Assembly (NCBI GenBank): GCA_026874595.1
Contig: CM049310.1
Coordinates: forward strand, 79,105,056-79,169,055
Direction of reading: 5' to 3'
Origin: Sipunculus nudus
Lineage: Eukaryota; Annelida; Sipuncula; Golfingiida; Sipunculidae
DNA: 64,000 nucleotides
Numbering within the stretch: the first letter of the stretch is position 1; the number at the start of each line of letters is the position of its first letter. This document shows, piece after piece, positions 1 through 12,300 of this stretch. The notes under the pieces were generated by a model. It made no database searches, was not told the origin of the DNA, and saw nothing but the letters and a program-made list of their open reading frames with translations. A program made the translations under genes and the position numbers.

Positions 1-222
1 TATTTATACAAGAGAAACATGTTTGCTTGTCTAAATGTTTGCCAGTATTTAATTTGTTTCTTCCGAATCTCTAAATATCTCAGAAGTATTCATCCTGTTT
101 AGACCCATGTCTGAACATAATTTATTTGTGACTGAATCAATCATACACTTAGAATAAGAAATTACACCAGATTTCAAGATATAAATTCCTTTTCTTTATT
201 GAATTTGTGTTTTATTTTTCAG
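1..222 (+). other. 3' end of an upstream ABCA2 intron
   Basis: AT-rich sequence ending in a pyrimidine tract and AG at 221-222. The first exon in the window begins in mid-codon, so at least one coding exon lies to the left. Nothing else is visible here. Confidence 0.8.
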
Positions 223-380
223 GGTCAGTGACTTTCTGGAACAGCTGAACAGTGTTGCTCACCACAACAACTTCTTTGAGCCAGGGTTTTCTGTTCAGGA
301 ACTAGACCACTTGCCTAACATCTATCGCAGTATTATAGAGGACCCAGCAGCAATTCACGATGCTTTTGCTCATGCTCATG
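223..380 (+). CDS. ABCA2: ABCA2 exon a (first in window), ECD1
   Basis: Acceptor TTTTTCAG, donor G|GTAAGG. The first base completes a codon begun upstream. Encodes residues 1-52 of the first extracellular (lumenal) domain, starting VSDFLEQLN, which resembles the LLERL region of vertebrate ABCA2 about 100 residues from its start. The open frame continues past the donor to 505, but the next exon joins in phase 1 at the GT. Confidence 0.85.
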
Positions 381-3300
381 GTAAGGGGGTAGACACTCTT
401 GCGCAGCAGGAGTGGGAGTGTGTTTTGGTGGAAGGGAAGGGAAGCATTAACATTAAGTATAGCCATCAAGATTTTCTGAAATTAACAGAGAAGAATATTT
501 TGTGATGTATTACTGAAAATCTAACAAAAACAGATTGTATTGTGTAGTCAATGAACTAATCTTTTGTAAAATGATTGAAATAAGATTCTGATGTCAAGCC
601 AGGGCTGGACCCAGGATTTCTGAAAAGGTGGGGGAGGGGCCTGGGGCTAATCCATGAAAAGGCTAATAAAATATAATTGTATCCGCCAAAACAGAGTTTT
701 GCGGATACTATGTTTTCAGCTGCATGCCACCGCCGCCGCAGCTGCGTAGGTGTCCGGAGAACTCCTCTGTAACCGCTGGGCGGAATTTTACGAAACCCGG
801 GATTATGTTCGGGTCACATGTGAACTGCTGCGCCCCGATTTTGTTTTGACCTCTGACCTTTCCTCTGCGCTCTGCGTCCGTTTGTGCGTCTGTTTCCACA
901 CATAAACCCACATATCTCGGGAACCGTTTGACCGATCAGGAAATTTTTTTTACACAAATGTAGCCCTTGGAGAGCTTTATAACATACACAAAAAATGGTG
1001 GCGCCACCTGCAACCATTTTTGCACAGTGTCCATCTGTTAGTCTGCCTTGGGTTAAAATCACTCATTTCTCTGCAGTGACTAGACTAATTCACCTGAAAC
1101 TCGGCATGCGTAAACATCCTGGATAGCTTTTCTGATTTTATGACAGGTGGCGCCACCTACATTCATGTTTACGCTGCAGACATCTAAGCTCATATCTCGG
1201 GAACCGTTTGGCTGCAGACATCCATGCTAATATGCAACACTCAATTTTCCCTTGCCACTCAATCCATGCCTCACTTCACCCGTTCCACTCTGATTTAGGC
1301 GGATACACGTAGTCGCTTGTCGACTACCCGTATTCTAGTTTAAAAATGAAATTTTCATAATTATAATTTGCATTTTTGGTGGTTTTTAGACAAATAATGG
1401 TTTTTTATTGATATTTGTTAGAGGGGCTAGAATCCCTCATAAACCTTCCTCTTGAACCAAGCACTGTAGGCATCTGTGCATGACTATACAGGAAGCTTTA
1501 AGTTATTTTGTATGTTTGTGATAATCTGAATTAATCAGGTAGATTGTGAAATAGAAAATACTCAGAGCCTCTGATAATACTGGACTGTGTGATTATTGTC
1601 ATTCAGTCATAGAGGAAATATTTGTTGCTTTGAAGCCCTAAAGATAAATATAGTTAATTGAATGTAGGAGTCAACTTTATTCTTCAGATTGTCAGTAATG
1701 CTTGTTAAGGATCAAGGAATGGGAATTTCATAGGATTAAATAAATCTATTGATCATGAGCCAGAAATTGAATATTATGAGAGTTAAGAGTTTTGAGACAC
1801 TGAACTGTGATTCCCATCACTGTATGCTATGTATGTGTGTAACTGAAATTCACTCTTCACTATGCCATGTATATGTGTAAATTAAATTCACTCTTCACTA
1901 TGCTATGTATTTGTGAAACTGAAATTCACTTATCACTACACTATGTATGTTTGTAACTGAAATTCACTCATCACTATGCTAATTGTGTGGGTAACTTACT
2001 TCACTCATCACTATGCTGTATGTATGCATAACTAAAATTCATTCATCACTGTGCTATTTGTGTAACTGAAATTCACTCATCATTGCGCTATTCATGTGTG
2101 TAACTAAAATTCACCAATAACTATGCTATTTGTGTGTGAAACTAAATTCACTCATTACTATGCTATTTGTGTGTGTAATTGAAATTCTTTCACCATCGTA
2201 TGCCATTTATGATTGTGTTACTAAAATTCACTCGTCACTAAGCTATGTTGATATGTAACTGAAATTCACTCATCACTATGCTATTTGTATATGTAACTGA
2301 AATTCATTCATTACTATGCTTTTTGTATACTGTGGTTGTCTACTTATTTGCGGTGGTTTCAAATTCGCGATATTCGCGGTCGCTCCCTGACCGCAAAATT
2401 GAAACCATGCAATTTTGAATGCATATATATCGAACATGATCATAAATTTCAGAAGGTGCCGATAGTTTGCGACAGATGAGAGATTTATCTTCAGCTATGT
2501 AGTGATGTTTATCGAGCCTGGTTCAAATACGTTACATTATTCAAGGAGAATGACAGGGCCCATTTAAAATAATATCGGTTGGCTTAGATGCAAAAACTGG
2601 AAAGTGTATGTGTCCGCTGGGCAGTAATATTTAAAAATTACGTGTATGTGTGCCAAGTTAGATGACATCCAGTGACGCTTAAAATGAATATTGAGTAGAA
2701 GTACTCTTTCACATTGTACCTTATTTAGTCATGTTAATGAAAAAATTTGCCACTGAAGTAGTAAATGTAGCCGCTAGGGTTGCGCCACCTTTTAACTGTA
2801 TAAAGGGCTTATTCTGTGAAATCATGACTCGCCAAACGATGTATGATTGGCTAGTGATAACGTGAATTTTTAATATTATTGAAGGGTCACAATTCATTTT
2901 GGGGCCAAAATGCCGTAAAACAGTGGAATATTATGTTTTGCTTCAGATTTTAACTGTAAGAAACTGAATACGGTTCCTTCTTCCACCTATATGGAAGTAA
3001 TTAGCAACATAAACGGCACTCAAATTAATCTGGGCACATCCCTGCCCCTGATACTGAAACAAGGGGGCTACCTACAGGTATCCCTTGTTGGTTGAGCAGG
3101 TGATTACGACTCAACTTTAAATTAACAGGAGTAAGATACCCTTATCAAGACAGTTTCCCTAAACAAACTTAATATACGGTTTTGTAGTAACAGGTTGGTT
3201 ACTCGAAACACCTTAATAACATGTGAGTTGTTTTTAATGAGCCTCGGCCCTGAACTTATTACAGCCAGCGGGGTCAATGCTTCCCGCATGTGTCGTCTCA

Positions 3301-6300
3301 GCCGTCTGTGAATGTTCGAACATGCGATATCCAGACAGAGAAATCATAGACCTAGATAATAGGGAAATCTCTGGTTAATGAAATAATTTTTGATAATAAA
3401 ATATACTACTAGACCGATGATAGAACTTTTAAAAAAATAAAAACCGCGAAAATTCAGCCCCGCCGATATAAAGGCAACCACAGTATGTAACTGATATTCA
3501 CTCATCACTGTATTGTTCATTCATCACAATGCTGCTTGTGTGTTGTAGATTTCCAGTTAGATTCCATACTGAAGGACAACATTACACTGTATAATTTATT
3601 GCTGAAGAACCTGTCCATGCCAGCTGTGGATGTAGATGCGTTAATGAATGCCAAAGTCAACATTTCAGAGGTACATTAAAAAACAGTTGTTTAATATTCT
3701 TAAAAACAAGTGTTGATTTGTAATTGTTTCAACCATGATTTAACAAACAGTGAAGCATAGACACAACATTACAAGTAAGTTAAAGTTTAATTTATGGGTA
3801 GAAAAAATGCATGTATTTTGCATAGTATTTAATAATTTAACATTAAAATTTTATAAAATATGCTATTTAGTCCACATTTCTATTAAGGATGCACAGTATC
3901 AATATATAAGAACAAGGAACAATTGGAATCTGTTTATTCTTTTATAATTTTATTCAATGAAACGTGAATTTTTTATCTGGAGTTGTTGTGGAATATTCTT
4001 ATTAAAAAAAGGCCATACTCTTCCTATATTGATGATCCCAGTGCATTGGTGTTCTGTCAGTGTTAAAAAAAATGTCACAAAATACTCCCCTTGGCATAGT
4101 GTATGTGGGTTGGTGTGCCACCAATTTTTAAACAAAATTGAACAATATTGGCTGTGCCCTGGGTACATACTCTGGCCTTGGTGCAGGCTGGAACATTGAT
4201 ATGAAAGAATTGCCTTGATGTTGTAATATAGGATAATGGAGTGGGAACATTTAAGGAGATTAAAATATGTTCTATTATTTCATAAAAATAGTTGAAGGAT
4301 AGTTCCTACCATATCATATACCATGTTCTGAATTAATTTTAAATATTTTTAGCTCAGCTGACTATAAGTCATCTGAGCTATAGTCGTGGTCCATTGTCCG
4401 TCTGTCCGTCCGTGGCACGTAGATGTGGCACGTTTTGAAACTGTAAGACCTAGGAATCCAAAATTCGGCATAATGTTAGATGTCCCCAAGATCTCCTACC
4501 AAGCCGAAAACTGGGTCTTTGCGACTTCCTTCCTTTTAGAAATTAAGAAAAAACCTCAATTTTTTATTAAAAACCTATTTTTACACTTCAGGACTGCCTA
4601 ATATCAAAACCACTCATCTGTTTTTCCTCATATTTACCATAATTATTCCTCTATATAGTTCCTATGTACATGCCAGAATTTATGTCTGTATTATATAATT
4701 TAAAAAAGTTATGGGCCCAAACATAATGCATTGTGTAAACAATCAGGAAAGATATTTGATCACTTAACACAAAATATGTTAAAGCTATAAACTTTTTTTC
4801 CAGTAATATAACTTTAATTAATCAAAATTAAATTGTATACCCAAAATTAGATCAAAATCTTTTAAATTTTTTAAAATATTAACAAAAATAAAAAATTGGT
4901 ACCTTAAATTTTGCCCAAGTTTGACCATGGCACGTTTTTTTCCTGTAGGTACTGTGGATTTAATTTTCACAGCATGTTTTTTTTAGCATTTTGTCTGTAA
5001 ACACCAAAAATTTGAAACCAGTTGATCAAAAACTGTAGATTTTATTCAAGTTTTCAAGCACCATGTAACATATTGTTTACATCAAGCTAGTGTCATGCAG
5101 TTTGCAAGTGCGCAGCTCCCCAGCTTCAGCTCTCAGTTCCTAAAATTTGGCATGCAATTAGATGTCTCAAAAATCCCCTACCATGACAAGAATTTGGTCA
5201 CTAGGACTTAATACCTTCGAGATATTAATGAAAAACTTCATTTTTCCATTAAAAACCCATTGTTACACTTCAAGACTGCCTAATATCAAACCACTGATCT
5301 GACTTTAATCATAAATAATATACATATTTTTCTATACATTCTCTATGCACATGCCAGAAATGATGTCAGTATTTCATAATTGTTTTAAGTTATGGGCCCA
5401 AACATAATGCACTTTGTAAAAAATCAAGAAATATATTTACTCCCTTAACAAGAGGATTGCTGAAGCTAGAGATTTTTTGTCAGGGATGTAACATTATTTA
5501 ATCAAGATTCAATTGAATACCCAAAATTAGTTCTGAATTTTTCAAATTTTATAAGTTATTAGTATAAATATAAAATTAGTACCTTAAATTTTGCCCAACT
5601 TTGACCATGGCATGTTTGTTTCCTGTGAGCACTGTTGATATAATTTTCATATCATGCACACATACAGATTTCAGCTTTTTAGTTTTAAAAGCTGAAAGAA
5701 ATTGGCCAAAAATTGTAGCTTTTATTAATGTTTTTATGAGACCATGTCAGACCTTGGCTCTCTGTAGCACCTCTTGAGTCACCTGTATGTTGACCTTGTT
5801 GAACTTTCAGCAAATTATGCATGCTTGAGGCCAGGCATAAACTGGGGCTCCAGGCAGCTTATTATATAATGGCCAGCCACAGTTGATCCAGGTGTCCAAC
5901 CCAACTCATCTAGTAGTTTTAACCAACAACATAACAATAAACAATAAATTAATAAATTTTTATTGGTTTTTAATAACAAATTAAAGAAAAATAGAAAAGG
6001 AATTTGTTAGTTGATAATAACAGGAAATTAACTTGCTACCGATGATATAAGAATCTTGTATCGATGGATAGAATGTCACATATTCCAAATAACACCATGC
6101 AGTCACCTATGGTATTTTTCAGTTCAATTTTAATGATAAAAAAGTAAATCATATTATTCATTACTAATCATTAGGGATCATATGAAGGAAATTAATGATA
6201 GACAAAGACGCAGTTGATAATATTATTATCTAGATTCCTACTGTGTCTATAGTTAGTACATCGATGTGAAATTAGTCCAAAATGAATATATTACATTTTT

Positions 6301-9300
6301 TTTAATATAAATAAAAGCCATAAATTCAGGTACTTATGATCATTATGTAAATGTGTGAATTTTGTATGTTCTGGATTCTCAACATCATTGTTTGGTGAAA
6401 ACTGAATAAATACCAGACATGGTGCGAATACTTTGCAATTGTATTTAAACACGAATATGAATATGTACTCCATTATAAAATTTCTTTCATAAGAATGGGA
6501 ATTCAGGTAAAAATGAAAGTATATGAATACCAGTGCAAATACTTTCAAAATGTATTAATGAATGCATTCATGAATATATTCTTTAATATTATTTTAATAA
6601 TCATTTCAGTTATATTTTATTTGAAAAAATCATACTATTCTCTTATTATTTTTAATAAAAATCATATTTGGGACAGTATTTGTAATTTTTTTAATAAATA
6701 GTTAAACTCTTATATTATATGTTCTGCTTATAAGTTATATGGCCAAGTCAAAATCTGTGTGACAATCGCACTCCATTTGTTAATAAAATAAATGAAATTA
6801 ATCCTCTTTCCTGTCTCCAAAGGTACTATCAAAATCATACATAAGCTAAACAACAACAACTCATAATACAGCTTATTTTTATTACCACATAAAACCAGCA
6901 TGTGCCTCATTTCTAAATCATATTTTTTTATCATATATAACAGCTGAGAGCCGTGACCCATAGGTTCCTTGTTTTTTCATTCCAGCTGTATCATTTAGTA
7001 TTTGGCTACGAGGGGGATGATTACCTTAAAGTACAACATAGATGGAAGAGGGACTTGTCAGACACGGACGACACAGCCGGATTTATAAACCCCGCCCAGG
7101 AGGTCGAGGACAGTGTAATAGATGATACTCTCAAAGGTTTTACCACAGGAAAAGGACTGTTATATCAGTATCTATCTAGTTCTTATGTAGATGATTTTTC
7201 ACGGAAGGTCATCCTTCATATATTAGGACTTCAAGGTTCAGCGACTCCAGACGACACAGTCCAGATTATTGAGGTAAGCAGTTTCTGGCGTTGTTCACTT
7301 ATCAGTGATATAGAACTCGAGTCCACTTTGTTTAGGGACATAGACTCGGACTTAGACTCAGGGGTCCTGGACTCAGGACTTGACCTCGAGGGTCCTGGAC
7401 TCGGGACTTGTACTCAAACTCAGAGGTTAGGACTTAAGAAATCTGGCCCTAGTCCATCATGGAATAATAGAGAAAAACATACCATAAAGACTTCTATACA
7501 TGCTTGTGTGAACTACTAACAGAATATTACTTAATAATAAGACTGTATATACCAAGCTTTAGGCCAAAAATAATAAAAGGTGTCGTTCTCAGGCACCACC
7601 TGTGTCAATTTTAAACCCCTGCATCAAAAATTTTTATTTTGATTTTCAATAAAAACTGACCAATTTTGAGCTCCAGCCGCTTGCACATTTCTTTCAAGTA
7701 GATAAAATCATACAAATTTGATAAAATTTCCTTTGTTATGTAGTGCTTTTACTTGTTGATCAAAATAAATCTGTTATTATCATGATTTTCCCTTATCATT
7801 TGAAAATTTTATCGAAACATACAAAAAAATTTAAAATAAAAAAAAAAAAAAACGTCCGCCTGCATTGATTTCTGAAAAAAATGCCTGAGAACCAAACCTT
7901 ATTTTTTTTTTGGCCTTAGCTCTCCATCAGGAGTTCAATGGAATTAACCATTCCTGTAAAAGCATGTGTAAACTGACTTAAAAATGTCCCTGATAATCTA
8001 AAATTTCCATTATAAATTGCTTTTTAAGGATAATTGTATTAGACTTGGACCCAGACTTTGACTTGGAATCCAAATGACTTGGACTCAAAGAAGCTGGACT
8101 TGGACTCAGGCCTCAAAGACTCGGATTTGGACTTAGTGGTCTGGTCTTGGACTCACTTGGACTTGGGTAGTGTGTACACTACTTTCACTTATATAACTAC
8201 AGTTAAAGGCTGATTTCTTGAATATTTCAAATGTTTGTCATCATTGTCTGATAATAATTCAAAGCAAATTGTCCCAATGTTAAAAAGATATGGTCATTTG
8301 CTGCCATGCTTCACCTTATAATAATGAAATCTTCATTTAAGGGGTAGGATGTTACTTAGTGGTTAAAACATTGGACTTCCGAGCCAAATGTCCCATTTTC
8401 GAGCCCCAAGTGTGCCTCAATGGCATAATGGTGAAATCTCATTGTTGAACCTCAGAGATTTGCTCTAATGTCTTAATGACAGGTTATGACTTCTGGATTA
8501 TTCCGAACCCTAGGCATATAAAACAAAAATCCAGAGGGCTTATTAACATCATGTCATTCTCATCATATGGATACCTTCATTCTTATTTAATAGATAGTGC
8601 CATCAACAGGCCATGGACTTATCCGTAAAAAAACAAAACAAATAAAAAATCTCTTAATTATCAATTTTGTTATTGGAATATGCTGGCTGACTGCAGGCGC
8701 ATTGTGCATGTTAAAAGCAAAGGACAATGTGAAGCAAAATGTTAAAAAATATGTTATTTAGATTAATTCAGTGTTAATAAAATGTGAAGATGATTGTTTT
8801 TTATCACGACATGACATGCTTTGTAAGATAATTGGTTTTAAATTGTACTGTGTATTGAATGTGAAATAAATCTTGAAAATAAAATATAGAAATATGATTG
8901 TTTCGATCTTTAACCATTTAAAGAATTTATATATATAGATTTGTTCATAGTATTTGTTTTACTGATAGTATAAATATTTACCTCTCATCTTTCAATATTT
9001 TTTCAGACAATGATTTATGATTTTCTTGCAGAATCTCTTGTTGTCTTACAAATCCCTTCATATGGTCTCATGTGATCCTGTTGAATTCCAAAAACTTCTG
9101 ATTCCTGCATCCCCTAATGACACAGCAGCACTGGTAAGTGCCTCATAGATAAAAAATGAATTTTAGACATATTTACAAATGCAGTAGAACCCTCTAATTG
9201 CAGACATTATAGAAGAGCTCCAGGTTTTGGTCATAATATAAGGTTTTCATATGTGAGTGTGTCAAGCATTCACTATCTGCTTTTCACAGGACCGCCCTTA

Positions 9301-12300
9301 ATGCCAACAGCAGAGAGATGATTTTAATAAAAGATTGCCGTTTAGACCATTTTAAACAAGTTTTTTTTTTCTAAATTTTAAATACTTCTGGTTTATATTG
9401 TTTATGATGGAAAACTAGATGTAGAATCTTTTAATGACTGAATTAGATTAGTAAACCTTGTATTGAACTCACTTAAGTCAAAATGCTTTTATATCAAACC
9501 AAAAGCTGTAGAAACAATCCTTATACAGTAAAATCTCAAAATTATGACCACCATTGGGCCCTAAAAGTGTGGTCACATTTTTGAGGTGGTTGTCTAATTG
9601 AGGTTTTATATAAAAAGCAATAAAAAATCTGGACTGTGAACAAATGGTCGTTATTCTGGGGTGGTCGTTTAACTGAGATGGTCATAAGGTGAGGTTTTAC
9701 TGTTTTAAATGTGAAGCCATGGATGTTTGAGATGCTTTAAGATGCTTTGACAAATGATTGTTCCTAACATGCAGAGTTAAGCTAAGATTCCATATGCACG
9801 GAATGTGGATCTGACATGCAGATCTGGTACGTGGAATGTGAATAAAAAACAGTATTGACTAAATATATAAAGTGAGATTCCATATGCATGGACGCAGCAT
9901 GCAAAAGGTGTATCAAGCAAAATGAATCATTACATGTAGCGATTTTCGATGGTTCTTCATGGGATATCTCATGTGACATGTAGAAAATATAGCATATTGC
10001 TGTACTGGAAGGCCCAGTACATATAAAAATATCTCGACATGCATTCCATGCTTGCCTTGCATATTTGATCTCAGCTTTATCCACTGTTAGGTGCAAGATA
10101 TATTGACAGAAACCCTTTTCATCTAGTGATAGTAAGATAATATTTTGCTGTTTTGTGACAGGCTGGTGCTGGCAGGATTCTGTGTAACCTCACAAAAGAT
10201 CAACTCGAAGAACTATCAAAAGTGCTCATATCAGATATTAACAAGGACAAGCTGGTAGAAATTGTGAGTATATTCATCATATGACATTTTATCAGTCGAC
10301 TGATTATTTGCAGGCCTGCCAAATCACTCTTTTTAAAAAAGTCACTCTTTTTTTGAGGATTTACTGAAATTGATGCTAATGATTCTTTTTCACTCTTTTT
10401 TAGCAGCACTTTTTTATCCCTCTTTTTTTCAGAGAAAGAATCCCGATATATACTATTTCTCTCCTGCTATAAAAGTCAAATTGGAATAAGAATGGGACAC
10501 TTCACATTTGTGTGCAAATGTCCAGCATGTGTCATAACATGAGGAAAATGCCCTAATCTTCACATGCAGTAGGATGTGCACCATGTATGTTTCTGACTTT
10601 TTGAGCAATAGCTTCACACACACGTAGTATGCGAAGCATATCTTTATTCAGTCTGTGATAAGAAAATAGGGAATTGCCATAAAGTTTACTCTCTTTTCAC
10701 CTTTTATTTCAAAGAAGTCTACATATACCTGAGCTCCTACTCTTTTTTCGGTCATTTCCCTTTTCGCAGGCTTGATTTGGTTTTACTGTTCAACTCCAGT
10801 GCTAGGAACATTTAAGACGTGTCAGCTAGCTCAGTCACTGGAGTCATTTTCTGGCGCTATGAGCTGATTAAAACACCAGAATAACCATTCTGACATGTCT
10901 GTAGTTTTTGAATGGTATTTTGTTTTGGCGTCTGTCTGTAACTTATCAGTATTACCTTTTGATAAATGACATATACACAGGTAAAATCAGTGTTACTATC
11001 ACAGCAAGAAAAATGTGTGCATATTTATTTGTTAATTAACAGACTGAGGGTTCTGATAATATTCAATATATGCTGATATAGTTGATGGAAACATCTGTGT
11101 TGTTTCTCCTTGCAGTTTAATCTTCAAGCAACAAACACTACCATTGCCATAAAGAGACTGATGGAATTTGTGAATGATGTAAGTGTGGTCAGTTTATATA
11201 CAAAAAAAAAGTGTAATGAATGCAATTGAAAAAGCAAGAAAAGAATAGGATGAAGTTTCAGTATTTTACAACCCTTAATTTACCACTGAGGCAAAAACTG
11301 TGTATACTATTCTTGATTAATTTAATTTACATATTTTTTTTGCAGTACCATACATTCTCAATTAGTTTAAAATAGAATAGAATAGAATTAAAAGATTATT
11401 ATCACAGAAATTTGAATTAAACAACAAAAATTAGTAAATACACTTTGCTGTTGTTTGTACCTTCAATCTAACATATTTTGTTAGTGCCTTGTGATAATAC
11501 CAGTAGTTATATAAGAATATCTGCCTCATATTGTACCATGTCTGTGAACTAAAATATTTGTGAATAAAACTGTTTTCTTGTCCTTTGTGTGCTTATTAAT
11601 ACTTGTTACATACAGTATTGAAATGAGGAACTTGTCATGTCACACGGTTGGGGGGGGGGGGGCATCAGGGGTCAGGGGTCACCTTTCTAAATTTGGTCGT
11701 CAGTTGGGAATGAAAACTCTCCCTCTCAGATGCATGAGCAATAGGTCATTTGTTTGCAGTATAATTCTTCCATTCTGCTGAGTGTCATGGGCCAAGGGTA
11801 ATCTTTCACTGCAGGTAGAAGAATTTGTCTTGTTTGAGAAGAACCTGCAACAGCTGAGCATCCTGGCTTCAAAGATGCCACAGGATGCATGCAGTGTTGG
11901 CCCGTTATCTAATATCACGATCGATACCAATAATAGCACAGACTCTGATGACAGTGGCTCGGGTGATGGGTCCAGGAACAAGTTAATTGGGCTGATGAAG
12001 ATATGGCTGGGGATGCAGAGGACACTGTGTGGACAGTCTAAGGAGATGGATGAGGAAAAGCTGGAAAAGTTTGTCAAGACCAGAGATCCAGGTGACCTGT
12101 TGTGATGTGACTTAAGTAAATAGTAATACAGCAGCCAGCAGACAGGCTTCTCTGGCTCAGGGGTAGAGTACAGGGCAGGGAGATCGTGGGTTGTTAAACT
12201 CAGCCAAGGCTGTAAGATTTTTCAGGGTCAGCTCCTACCCAGGGTGGATGCTCTGCAGGCTTAATATTGGAAGGCTGTGGGCATGGCCATGTTTCATTCA

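Noticed and set aside
1810-3545. Regular repeats that might be an array of regulatory or CRISPR units
   Set aside because: A simple degenerate minisatellite interrupted by a transposon. No spacers.
4386-4601. 71-codon open frame near the P1 start
   Set aside because: It is the core of repeat copy A. The equivalent stretch in copy C (37740) has a different frame structure.
7274-7519. Open frame continuing past exon c
   Set aside because: It runs into the GACTTGG minisatellite, and the donor GAG|GTAAGC plus phase to the next conserved exon argue for splicing.
9007-9031. Alternative acceptor at 9005-9006 for exon d
   Set aside because: It would add 25 bases and break the reading frame.
9782-10096. 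104-codon minus-strand open frame
   Set aside because: It coincides with the AGCTAAGATTCC-ended MITE and has no known similarity.
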